A stretch of DNA of 25,126 bases from Bugula neritina (Eukaryota; Bryozoa; Gymnolaemata; Cheilostomatida; Bugulidae). Under the pieces are notes generated by a model. The model was not told the origin of the DNA, did no database searches, and saw only the letters and a program-made list of their open reading frames with translations. Positions within the stretch are counted from its first letter, which is position 1. Each line of letters opens with the position of its first letter. Below, in pieces: positions 13,001-21,983 of this stretch. The stretch lies in assembly GCA_964035545.1 (NCBI GenBank), contig CAXIUT010000007.1, positions 1 through 25,126 on the forward strand. Reading direction: 5' to 3'. The position numbers and the translations under genes are program-made.

Positions 13001-13053
13001 GTTTCTAAGTGGAAGAAGTAGTACTTTAGTTCCTAAAGAGAATACTTGAACAT
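10037..13053 (-). CDS. Plasma-membrane-type Ca2+-transporting P-type ATPase (PMCA), 4 introns
   Basis: Exons (minus) 13053-13025, 13004-12899, 12878-12780, 12759-10452 and 10431-10037 give 978 residues. The P2B-type N-terminus reads [20 protein letters not shown] then GGTEGL. Landmarks in order: DESSMTGEP (actuator domain), [13 protein letters not shown] (M4, Ca2+ ligand region), [11 protein letters not shown] with the phosphorylated Asp about residue 377, KGAPDF (ATP binding), [35 protein letters not shown], then [17 protein letters not shown] and [14 protein letters not shown] in the last membrane helices. UAR codons in PEGLP, CETMG and AKEA are conserved Glu. It should export Ca2+ from the cytosol at the plasma or alveolar membrane. 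The C-terminal tail after the last helix is only about 15 residues, so the calmodulin-binding autoinhibitory tail of animal PMCAs is absent. Confidence 0.95.
10432..10451 (-). other. 20-nt intron (Ca2+-ATPase, intron 4)
   Basis: On the minus strand GTATTCTATTTCATATTTAG, A at position 15. It joins GAILFKG to PQLFDIE and brings the final [16 protein letters not shown] helix into frame. Confidence 0.9.
12760..12779 (-). other. 20-nt intron (Ca2+-ATPase, intron 3)
   Basis: On the minus strand GTATTTCAGAAATAATGCAG, A at position 15. It joins KTLWEM to [13 protein letters not shown], the conserved start of the first membrane helix. Confidence 0.92.
12879..12898 (-). other. 20-nt intron (Ca2+-ATPase, intron 2)
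   Basis: On the minus strand GTAGTCTAAAATTAATTCAG, A at position 15. It joins LSVDGK to KGICDSED. Confidence 0.88.
13005..13024 (-). other. 20-nt intron (Ca2+-ATPase, intron 1)
   Basis: On the minus strand GTACTACTTCTTCCACTTAG, A at position 15. Removal gives [17 protein letters not shown], matching P2B ATPase N-termini. Confidence 0.88.
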
Positions 13054-13274
13054 TCAAAAATAAAATATCCAAAAGCCACGCAATCAGCATATAAAAGTTA
13101 ATTTACCTTTAATTTATAATATCTATAAACTCTGATCAATTCTGTAAAAAATAATTAAAGCCTCACTTCCATTATACTTCAATCATCAGTCAATCTCATC
13201 AAAATTATTTCATTCATGCTACCAAATTCATATTATATTATATTTTATATTTTAAGTGCAATTCAATTCTATAA
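13054..13274. promoter_or_regulatory. AT-rich intergenic region upstream of the Ca2+-ATPase gene
   Basis: 221 bp between the Ca2+-ATPase start and the internal telomeric array. It is AT-rich and must hold the ATPase promoter, but I see no clear motif. A short open frame from ATG 13215 runs into the telomeric repeat and looks accidental. Confidence 0.4.
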
Positions 13275-13373
13275 GGGGTTGGGGTTGGGGTTGGGGTTGG
13301 GGTTGGGGTTGGGGTTGGGGTTGGGGTTGGGGTTGGGGTTGGGGTTGGGGTTGGGGTTGGGGTTGGGGTTGGG
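13275..13373 (+). repeat. Internal telomeric array 1, (GGGGTT)16GGG
   Basis: 99 bp of perfect GGGGTT hexamers, beginning abruptly after ...CTATAA and ending GGG before AAAAATTTTT. The G-rich strand is the + strand, the orientation expected of a right-hand chromosome end, yet 11.7 kb of further gene-bearing DNA follows. It could be a true interstitial repeat, a fused chromosome end, or a joining artefact. Confidence 0.97.
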
Positions 13374-13381
13374 AAAAATTT

Positions 13382-15987
13382 TTAAGTCAAAGTAACTCAG
13401 AACTTTGGTCCAATGGTTCTAAAAATAAATAACAATGGGAATAAATACCAGGTCAAAAAGGGGTCTATTCTCAATAGATAGTTTAGAATAAACCTAAACA
13501 AAACAAAGTTTTAAATAAAAATACCTCAAATATTTTTGGCTCAACCAAATACAACAATTCTAAATCGAATAATAAGAAATAACCTCCTAATGAATCAATC
13601 TTTGGCATTAAAAATTTATCAAATAATTCTTAATTTAGTGTAAAGATAGCTCCTTAGTTAAATAAATCTAAAAAAACAAGTGAAAAAATAGTCATTTGTG
13701 GTGAAAATGTACAAGTTTACAGTCAAGGTTAATAAGAGAAAGTAGCAAGTCCATCAGCTAGCTCCTAAATGAGAACACAAAAGAAGTCAAATCAGGAAAT
13801 AAGATTAGAACAATATTAGTAGAATAAAAGTAAAAATCCAACTCAAAAATCAACTTGTTCTCCTGTAATTCCTAAATATTTGTCATAATAGCTAAAAATA
13901 AATTGTAATAAAAGAATCAGTAGAAATAACTACAATCAAAATACTATATATAATCAGCCACCTAAATTTTAAATATCTAGTCCAACCTCAGCTTTTAAAC
14001 AGTAAATTAGAGGAACTGATCTTTCTAATCTTGTTTAACCTCAACAAAATATGTAAAATTAGATAAAACCTTCAAATTCATAAACATTTTTCAGTTTTAA
14101 ACCGATCGAACAACCTCCCATAGAACAATATTATCATCAACCACAAGAGTAACAGTACTATCCTCCATAACAAGAACAGCAATAGGACTATCAGCTGATA
14201 CAAGAACAACAATAGTATTATCAACCGATACAAGAACAATAGTAGTACTGTCAACCTAGGCAAGAACAATAGTAGTACTGTCAACCTATACAAGAACAAC
14301 AATACTAATAAATTTAAGTATAATAACTAAAATAAGAAAAATATACCAAAGAGATATGCGATAAGAATACAATCCTTAATACAGTTAAAATTAATAGATA
14401 GAATACGAATAAATGGATCAAGATGAATAATAATACTGTTCCATTATATAAACAGGCTATTCTTGGGATAACGATGGGATGATTGCATAGTATTCTGTTG
14501 CAATAGAGTCTGCTCGAATAAATAAATAAAATTAGAAATAAAAAGGATAAAATTCTCTAGAATAACAATAAGAAGAAGATTAACTTCAATAAATTAGTAA
14601 ATAAGAATTCTTGAAATCTAAACAAACTGGTCATAATTTATCCTAAATTAAATAATAGGAATAATAATAAAATTAAGAAACTAACTCAAATCAATAAAAG
14701 TAAAAATAAAATCAAGAATAGGATAAATTAATAAACAAATTATCAAAAATTTAAAAGAAATATCCTTAATAAGTAGTTTAATCATATTAAAAAGCAGCTT
14801 TGATTCAAATATAAAATCGAAATAAAAAAGATAACATAAAATCTACAAATAAAAAGTATTAAAATTTTATATAAAAATTGAAATGGCCATAACTATAACC
14901 CAACCAAACACATTTTAAAAGCCCAGTGCATCAATTATAATTTCCAACCCAATACTACGACCTCATGCATCCCAACCACCCCTACCTAGCTCCCAACTAC
15001 CACTAACTCCACTAAATAACAATTTCTATGCAAAATCATTTTCAAAATGACCAAATCATGCACCCATTCGATTTAATTAAAGAATTTCATAAAAAGCATT
15101 AGAATAGTGAGCTTTATGATCGTTATTCAATGAGAGTTATTCTCAAATTTTTTGTATATTGTGGACAAATATAAAAATGCTCAGATTTTATAAAAAGATA
15201 TCCATAGGAAATCTACTTAAAGTAGTATTACAGATCTGATCTAATAATGAATCCATACTGTTAGAATAAAACCTTTCACAATTTAATTTAATAGACATAT
15301 TTTAATCGAGTAAACTAGGATTATAAAAAATGGTAAAAATAGCTATAAAAATTAAATTAAAAAATATGCTTTCTTTATAACCTTTCCCTCAAATTATAAT
15401 TCAGCATTAATGTATAAATGACTCTTCCTTCTGAATTTCTTCTCACATAAGAAGAGAAGTAAGCTGCAAGTGGATTTATTTAATAAAAAATACCAATTTA
15501 CGATATTGATGGGGTCGATAACAGCAAAATAGGAGTTATTAATGCAAATGATTAGATGGTTTTGATTTAGGATACTTATAGATTCAGTGTTTAAGGAAAT
15601 TAAGATTCAGATCTATTTCCTTCTAGAACCAGTTAAGTAAATTGGAATATACATCTTTTAGTTACTTCATTAGGATATACGTAAAAGGATTATAAATATG
15701 AGCTATACTCTTTAGTGTTTATGAAAGTTATACTTTTTTGGAGAAATATCTAATAAAAATATAAATGTCTGAATCAAGAATAATAAGAAAAATTATAATA
15801 ATAATTTTACGATCGTTAAAAAAAATAATTATACTAGAGATTTTCAAAATGTAGAAGAGCTTCTTAAAAATAAAAGCCAATCTCAAACAATCTATAAAAA
15901 ATTTCAATGAAAAAACTACCAAAAATATTCCATTCAACAAGAACATCTTATTAAACATCATAAAGTACATAATCTAGTGAAAAATGA
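13382..15987 (+). CDS. Gln/Glu-rich protein of unknown function (5' end and one junction unresolved)
   Basis: Two long frames in different registers look coding under UAR = Glu. The first runs from the edge of the telomeric array to about 14318 (second codon register of the line grid). The second runs from about 14338 to TGA 15985-15987. The N-terminal half is low in complexity (N, Q, S, E, K-rich) with a decapeptide repeat QEQEEYCQPI at 14144-14308. After about 14400 comes an acidic stretch, and about 15060-15950 encodes a helical, more globular C-terminus (DRYSMRVILKFFVYCG, and later NWNIHLLVTSLGY). No ATG precedes the coding-like sequence in its frame before 13771, and no 20-nt intron supplies one. 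The step between frames would fit a 20-nt intron, but only a 19-nt GT-AG candidate is present at 14318-14336. I do not recognise the family. Confidence 0.6.
14144..14308 (+). repeat. 30-bp tandem coding repeat
   Basis: A 27-bp first unit at 14144 is followed by 30-bp units at 14171, 14201, 14231 and 14261 and a partial unit at 14291. The encoded decapeptides are of the form QEQEEYCQPI, with TAG/TAA codons read as Glu. The last two full units are nearly identical in DNA, indicating recent duplication. Confidence 0.9.
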
Positions 15988-16040
15988 TTTATTTATATAT
16001 CTTTTAATTTAAATATTTATTATTATGATTTGTTTTATAA

Positions 16041-16685
16041 TCACTGTTCTAATAGATGTTTTTGATTTCTAAACTTTCCACAAGTAGATTGAAGAGGACA
16101 TAAACTTGGACTTTGTTCATTGCAATAGCTAGGCAACGCGAATATGCTATCTGGAAAGGGTAGTGTCTGGTTTTGGAAAGTAAATGTTCTAAAATCGATA
16201 AAATCTTGATTAATAGCAATTCTTCTTGGAATTTATTAATCAATAGTATTCCAGAAATCATAAGTGATTCCTTTAGATTGGAGCTACCAACTACTAAAAG
16301 TTTAACCAGAAATAGTAGTATTTCCTTTATACTCAGCATCTTTTAACCAATCTGAAGGCATTATTCCACATCCACGATCATATTCACAGCAAAGACAACA
16401 TGCCTGTTTCTGAGGGAATGTCAACCACATCTTACCCTTTGTTTTTATTTGTTGGCATGAAGTAATAACATCAGGCAAAACTGTTCCACAAAACTAGTCG
16501 TATCGACCGTTAGTTCTATCTACTCTTTGTTGGTTATTCAGAGGATCATAAAAGAAATTACCATTGATTTTGTAAGTTGTTGTATTGATATAATATGCTT
16601 AGTCGAAACTTATACTGTATGAGTAGTTGTAAATTGGTGGATCTACTGCTACAGCTAGCACTATCAGGAAAAGTAACAACTTCAT
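16041..16685 (-). CDS. Small secreted cysteine-rich protein, LVN1.2/ependymin-related-like
   Basis: Intronless, 214 residues from ATG 16685 to TGA 16041-16043. It begins with a clear signal peptide (MKLLLFLIVLAVAVDPP). The mature part has a beta-rich look with FFYDPLNNQQRVDRTNGRYD, a CCLCCEYDRGCG cluster, TYDFWNT, PRRIAI, DFRTFTF and SIFALPSYC, and about ten cysteines. This order resembles small secreted proteins related to sea-urchin LVN1.2 and ependymin-like folds, recalled from memory and tentative. A lysosomal or extracellular location is likely from the signal peptide. It converges on the preceding gene with 53 bp between stops. Confidence 0.82.
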
Positions 16686-16828
16686 ATCTTGTCGATTATA
16701 AATACCTACTAATGTGACATAATGACGAGATAATAGAATCAATAAAATAAAATATATTTAGAGAATAATTAATATGATGTAGAAAAGATGTTATTTTGAT
16801 AAAGGATGGTAATAAAACAGAAAAGAAA
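16686..16828. promoter_or_regulatory. Short AT-rich gap between two minus-strand genes
   Basis: 143 bp that must carry the 3' end of the kinase gene and the promoter of the secreted-protein gene. No motif stands out. Confidence 0.3.
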
Positions 16829-17956
16829 TCATAATTGAAATGAATTCAACTAATTAATAAAACTTTTACTATGCCGATTAACTTTAAATATCTTACGAGG
16901 ACTTTCATCATCTGAATCGAAACAGTGATATTCATCTCCGTTTATTCTCCTCACATAAGATTGTTAGTCAAGCAAACCCATAACTGGACTTTTTAATCCT
17001 TAAAATTCCTACTAGTTATCATCAAGAAAAGGCAATGGTTCTATCTGTTGAGACAGATTTCCCAATATCCAGCTATCCCTCAAACAATCTATCGCTGAAA
17101 GTCTTTCTTTGGGATTCTTTTTTAACATTTTACTCACCATTGTCTTCAATCCTGGAGAATATCGATCAAATGAATTCGGAAAAGTTAATTCTTCATTCAT
17201 AATGTTGGAGATTGTTTTGCTATGATATTATGACTAGTAAGGAGTTCTTCCAGTCACTATTTTATAAATAAAGACTCCTGCTGACCAGATATCTACTTTT
17301 TCATTGTACCCTCCGCCAGTGAACATCTCTGGTGCTCTGTAATAAAGAGTTCCTGTAATTGTAAGCATATCACTTCTAATCCCTCTTCTTCTATGTTTCT
17401 GGCATATTCCAAAGTCAATCAGTCCTAGTTTACCAGTTTTTGAATTATATAGAACATTTTAAGGTTTAATGTCCCTATGAGTTACTGAACGCCTATGTAA
17501 AAAATATAATGCTTCCATCAACTGCTTCACAATACTTTTTAATTCCTCTTCTCCTTTAATATGATACCTACAAAGACTCTCTCCTTATACTAGTTCCATA
17601 ACTAGCCAACATAGATGTTTCTTTAAATCCAAGTATAATGCCTCATATTTGACAACACTATGATGAGTCAATCCCTTGACCAACATAAAGTTATGTCGGA
17701 TTAGCATGACATGTTAATCATCAAACATAAAAGATTTAGCTGCATATTATTTACCATTCTTTTTTTTAATACAGCGATGAACAACTCCATCTGATCCCTA
17801 ACCAAGTTTACCCACACAATCATATTTTTCAGCAAATAGTTCAATATGTGAAAAGCTAGAAGGAAGTTCTCCTTCTTCTGTATCAATGATGAAAGTGTCA
17901 GTAGAATCAGATTAAGAAAGACTATCCATCTGTAAATTCAGTTTCTTTTGAACCAT
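16829..17956 (-). CDS. Serine/threonine protein kinase, CAMK-like
   Basis: Intronless, 375 residues. Gly-rich loop GKLGEGSDGVV (about 49-59, its Glu written UAG), Lys in YAAKS (74), catalytic loop HRDIKPEN (160-167, Glu written UAA), DFG (181-183), then GTLYYRAPE (APE 208-210) and DIWSAGVFIYKIVTGRTPY. All catalytic residues are present, so it should be active. ERLSA and DSWI mark the end of the domain, as in CAMK-group kinases. The tail of about 65 residues is acidic and Ser-rich (FDSDDESPRK) and shows no EF-hands, so it is not a CDPK. A second in-frame ATG lies ten codons after the chosen one and could be the real start. It is divergent from the antiporter gene. Confidence 0.93.
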
Positions 17957-18221
17957 AATTTTATTTTTGCTAATCAGAGTAAAATCTTTCAAAGAATCAC
18001 GAATTTTATTGATTCGTTGATTACGATTGTTTTACTTACACTTTTAAATATTTTACATTTCAACTATTCTTATTTTTCTGATGTAAATTTATTATTAATT
18101 AAGATAATTATTCTACTTAAATGCTGGAGTTTATGATAAATCGATCTCCCACAAACCTAAACCATTTTTTCACTCTTAAATCAACAAAATAGCTCACCAT
18201 GATTGATTATAAATCTAATAA
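17957..18221. promoter_or_regulatory. Divergent promoter region, kinase / antiporter
   Basis: 265 bp of AT-rich DNA between two divergent start codons. It should contain both promoters; I see no distinctive element. Confidence 0.4.
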
Positions 18222-19899
18222 ATGGAATAAAGTTAAGACCCTCTCAACAGTCAACTTTATATCCTCTTCACTTTGCTCTTCCTGGCTTGCTATGTCCTAC
18301 TCTCAGCTTTCCTTGAACATAGACAATTCCCAGTCCATCGAAGTACTGTTGCTATTTTGATTGGCATCCTCGCAGGATTTATCCTCTACATGAGTTCTCC
18401 CTCTGCATATCGTTCAATCGTATTTTTACTTAAATTCAGATCAAACTTGACTAATTCATCATTTTCTCTATTCTCTTTCCTCCCATGATCTTTTGTCAAG
18501 GATACACTCTCCATAAAAGTGTCTTCTTCAAAAATTTGAAGTACATACTTACTTTCGGAATAATTGGCACTTTTCTCTCATTTACTGTGACATTCATACT
18601 TGTGTACCAGGCTAATAAACTATGTAACTCTTCTTTAACTCAGAATTGGTTCGGGATTTAAACGATGTAAATAATTTCAGATAACTCTCTTTTTGGGAAA
18701 TTTTACTACTTTCTGCTTGTCTCTGTAGCATAGATACTACTGCTTCTGAATAAACTATCTGTGAGATCAAATATCCTCGACTTTACTCTATTATATTTGG
18801 ATAAGACCTTCTAAAAGATACAATTACTATTGTCCTATTCGACACCATCCTTGGTCTAGAAGAGCCATCTAGTCCAGATAAACTTGTCCTTCAATGGTCT
18901 ACATTTTTACAAATGATACTCAATTTTTTAATTCAAATTTTAGGATCAATAGCAGCTGGACTAGTAAGTGCCTTTTTTGCAACATATCTATCAAAAAAGC
19001 TAAGATTTTTAACTTTAGATCAAGGAGTAAGTGAAACAGGTTTTGTCTTTCTTATAGGTTTTTTTACTTACATCTACAGTGAAATGCTTAATTTTTCAGG
19101 ATCAATTAGTCTACTTCTCTATGGAATAATTCTCAACCACTATAACATCTACAATATGAGTGAATAAAGTAGACATGCCTCAGTAACTACCTTTACTTTG
19201 ATTAGTAACATTTGCGAAGGAGCTCTCTTTCTAATAATGGGTGTACTGGTATGGCAGGGACAATGGGACTCTTCATCGAAAACATCCGATAAAATCTCTC
19301 ATTCTTATATATTCTTTTTTGTTGTCTTACTCATTCTAATTTTTGCACGTTTTGTTAATATCTACCTCATAGGAGGGCTATCTCGACTTATAACCAAAGG
19401 AAAGTTTTCAATTTGTAATTAAGAAATGCATATGCTCTTTCTAGGCGGCTTAATTAGAGGAGCAGTACCATTTGTATTGTTTTCATCAGTATCTTTTAAC
19501 TCTAACAAATATCTTAGAAATGAAGGTCTTGTCCTTAAGACAACAATTATTTTCGTTATTATATTTACTTCAGTTGTTCTAAATAGTATATTTCCCATAT
19601 TCTATAAAAGAAGAGTAAAAAAACTACGAGAACAGTATAGAAAGTTATTTGGTCCTCCAGCTCTTAGATTACAAAAGAAATCTAAATAGCCAAACAAACT
19701 CAAACAGTTTTAATAGAAATACATAAAAAAATTTTTAATTTTGAACTACTAATAGAGAAAGTAAAGCATAAATGAATAAAAAATAAAGAAATGGGAGTCT
19801 ATTTTAATAGATGCTCTTTAGTAGTAAAACTAAATATAAACCTAAACCTCTGTAAATATTTTAGACGATTAAGATAAAAATTAAAACCTAATAAATTGA
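18222..19899 (+). CDS. NHE-type cation/proton antiporter (2 introns)
   Basis: Exons 18222-18419, 18440-18623 and 18644-19899 give 545 residues. Hydrophobic helices begin at once (LYILFTLLFLACYVLLSAFL). CPA1-family landmarks appear in order: FPPMIFCQGY (the LPP-IF-GY helix), LLLSACLCSIDTTASE (unwound helix), FGEDLLKDTITIVLFD (the GES-LLNDA helix) and GGLIRGAVPFVLF (RGAV motif), followed by an acidic cytosolic tail of about 110 residues. The Glu in FGE is UAA. It should exchange Na+ or K+ for H+. The usual Asn-Asp pair of the ion site is Lys-Asp here (K185-D186), and the canonical ATDP helix is replaced by SIDTTASE, so it is a divergent member. It converges on the next gene with 41 bp between stops. 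Confidence 0.92.
18420..18439 (+). other. 20-nt intron (antiporter, intron 1)
   Basis: GTATTTTTACTTAAATTCAG, phase 0, A at position 15. Removal joins AYRSI to IKLDEFIIFSILFPPMIF. Confidence 0.9.
18624..18643 (+). other. 20-nt intron (antiporter, intron 2)
   Basis: GTAACTCTTCTTTAACTCAG, A at position 15. Removal joins NKL to ELVRDLNDVNNF and restores the SACLCSIDTTASE and FGED helices. Confidence 0.9.
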
Positions 19900-19940
19900 T
19901 ATTCTTATTCTAAATAATTCAATAGATATAACAATAACTA

Positions 19941-21672
19941 TCAATTCCACTAATAAGCTCTCTATCCGTAAGGAATCTGGTTGAATCTCAATCTCTCAAT
20001 CTGATCCTGAGATGGATAAATTCTATATTCATTGGATTCAAATGGTCTCAATGTTTCTCTTCTCCGTTCTCGATCAATTCCTGTATCGTATCTTGCTTCC
20101 AACTCATAGTTCAGTTCCCTTAATCTCTAAGTACTGGCAGAAGTATCATAATACCTGTCCTGATAATAATCCTTTAGTTATTTTCGAACTATCTACTCAT
20201 TCCAGCAATACTTTGATTTTTAAATAACAAGGTCAATATATATTTATAGTTTATTATTTGATGATCCTTGACAATTTGAAATTCTTTTGAAAAGAGATTT
20301 GATATTCTCTTCTTCTCTCATAACTCTGTCATCTTTATAATTTTCATCTTAGAAGTTTGAAATATTTTTGACTCTTTCTTGTTCAAGATATCCTAGAAAT
20401 ATTCTTTAGAAGATAAGTTCATTTACTTTTTCTAGTGAAACACCCATTTCGAACATAGAAGTCAACCACGTATCAGAGATACCATATTGATTTAAAAATT
20501 ATCTTAAAATTGGTCCTGGGCACTAAGCCATAAGCAAATTTGAATTTTGCAAAATCATTCGCTCAGTCTATTGAGGAATCATTTATTGAGCAAGAACACT
20601 CAAACCTTGCTGATGACCCTGCTGAGAAAATATGCCTTGATTATTTTGATTTTGAATAAAATCGGAATTTTGATTTGAGAAGGTATTTTGATTTTGAGAA
20701 AATACATTTTGAGGTTGCTGTTGAGAGTTAAATGACTGCTGAGCAAAAGGGTTGGTTGGTTGTTGAATAGAATTAGTTGATTGAACAAAAGGGTTGGTTG
20801 ATTGTTGAATAGAATTATTTGCTGATTGATTGAAGTTGTTCTAGTTTGATTGTTGTACATTTTGAAAAATCCCATTGTTCTGGATTGGTTGTTGTACATT
20901 TTGAAAAATCCCATTGTTCTGGATTGGTTGTTGTACATTTTGAAAAATCCCATTGTTCTGGATTGGTTGTTGTACATTTTGAGAAAGCAAATTAGAAAAT
21001 AAATTCTTATTTGTTCGATCTGATGCCTGGTTTTGTCCATTATTCATCATTCCTTGTGTTTCAGTTAAAGGCACTCTTTTAAATAGTTTAAAGAAAGGTT
21101 AGCTAGTTTATCCTTTTTTCACATTATTCGTGCTTATTCCTTTTCCATGATTTCTAGTACAACATCTTGCATCTGAGGCATATCCATTCTCCAGAACTAT
21201 ATATATATACATTTACATTGATTTAGAAGTCCATTTTTTTGTAGAATAGAAAAACATCTGATTTCATTAATTGACATCTGTGCATCATCATATTCTTTTG
21301 CATAAGCTATACAATAAACGTAGAATGAAATATTTTTTCCATCTTCAAGTTTTGTACATCTCAAAGGTTTATCTATCTTTTTATCTTCCCACACATATAA
21401 ACAAGATTGACTATTTTGCCCGACAGTATTCTCATTGGTCTTTGATAGCTGATTTGTCATGTTGTCATTACTAGAAGATCTATATAAAAGATAAAGTACT
21501 TATAGTTTGAGTATGAGTTTGAACTTGCTCCTATTGGACTAAAAGGATTATTGGAATGCTTTGAGTTCTTCGCTTGGCTAGCAGGCATATTATTAGAATT
21601 GTTAGAAATGAAAGGGTTGTTAATTCTGTTGGTGTTATTAGACTGATTGTTTATAGGAGTTTTGCTATACAT
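19941..21672 (-). CDS. N/Q-rich NPF-repeat protein, possibly an FG-type nucleoporin (2 introns)
   Basis: Exons (minus) 21672-21500, 21479-21217 and 21196-19941 give 563 residues. The N-terminus is Asn-rich with two NPF motifs (about 19-21 and 42-44). A compact block at about 84-160 (CLYVWEDKK, LEDGKNISFYVYCIAYAKEY, then INEIRCFSIL) follows. Next come three 13-residue repeats containing NGIFQNVQQPIQN and more NPF and VF/TF motifs in a Q/N-rich stretch. The C-terminal 220 residues are charged and helical, with MFEMGVSLEKVNELIF and an Arg/Glu-rich end. The F-containing low-complexity array suggests an FG-like nucleoporin; ISFYVYCIAYAKEYDD...INEIR faintly recalls the Gle2-binding (GLEBS) segment of Nup98. 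NPF motifs could instead bind EH domains in endocytosis. An in-frame upstream ATG (21762) exists; the start at 21672 is preferred. Confidence 0.8.
20850..20981 (-). repeat. 39-bp tandem coding repeat
   Basis: Three nearly perfect 39-bp units starting near 20850, 20889 and 20928, plus a partial fourth. Each encodes 13 residues containing FQNVQQPIQNNGI. Confidence 0.93.
21197..21216 (-). other. 20-nt intron (NPF-repeat protein, intron 2)
   Basis: On the minus strand GTAAATGTATATATATATAG, A at position 15. It joins GLLNQ to FLENGYASDARCC and leads in frame to the repeat region. Confidence 0.88.
21480..21499 (-). other. 20-nt intron (NPF-repeat protein, intron 1)
   Basis: On the minus strand GTACTTTATCTTTTATATAG, A at position 15. 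It joins NSYSNYK to SSSNDNMTNQL. Confidence 0.88.
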
Positions 21673-21983
21673 GTTGAAGGGAGACAGATGAATGAACCAA
21701 TATAAATTTTGAGATATATATATATAGAGATAGAAAGAAATACACAATTCTTTAAGTGCCATTCAAAATATTTAAATTTTAATGATTTTCGAGTTGAATT
21801 AATTTTAATTCGATACTTTTTAAGTTCAATCTTCTTTAAGATGTATTACAATAGTTTATAAAAAGTTAATATTATGATTTCTGATATAAAATGTATAAGA
21901 ATGAAATCTGATTAATTAAAACCAGAATTGAGTTATAAATTCCACAAGAACAAAATCATAAACATAAACATAAAACAACTCAA
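21673..21983. promoter_or_regulatory. Divergent promoter region, NPF-repeat protein / alpha-tubulin
   Basis: 311 bp, strongly AT-rich, between two divergent start codons. A (TA)-rich run lies near 21716-21726. No gene seen. An ATG at 21901 opens a frame that overlaps the tubulin start in another register and looks accidental. Confidence 0.4.

Noticed and set aside
13215-13600. Open frame from ATG 13215 through telomeric array 1
   Set aside because: It passes through the repeat as Gly-Leu units, has no protein-like sequence afterwards and ends at TGA; chance opening.
15728-15970. Minus-strand hydrophobic frame opposite the Gln/Glu-rich gene
   Set aside because: Shadow of an AT-rich Lys/Glu-coding frame; its Phe/Ile content is the complement of AAA/GAA codons.
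21673-21762. Upstream in-frame ATG (21762) for the NPF-repeat protein
   Set aside because: The extension is hydrophobic and tyrosine-rich, unlike the rest of the protein, and includes a TA-repeat stretch typical of intergenic DNA.
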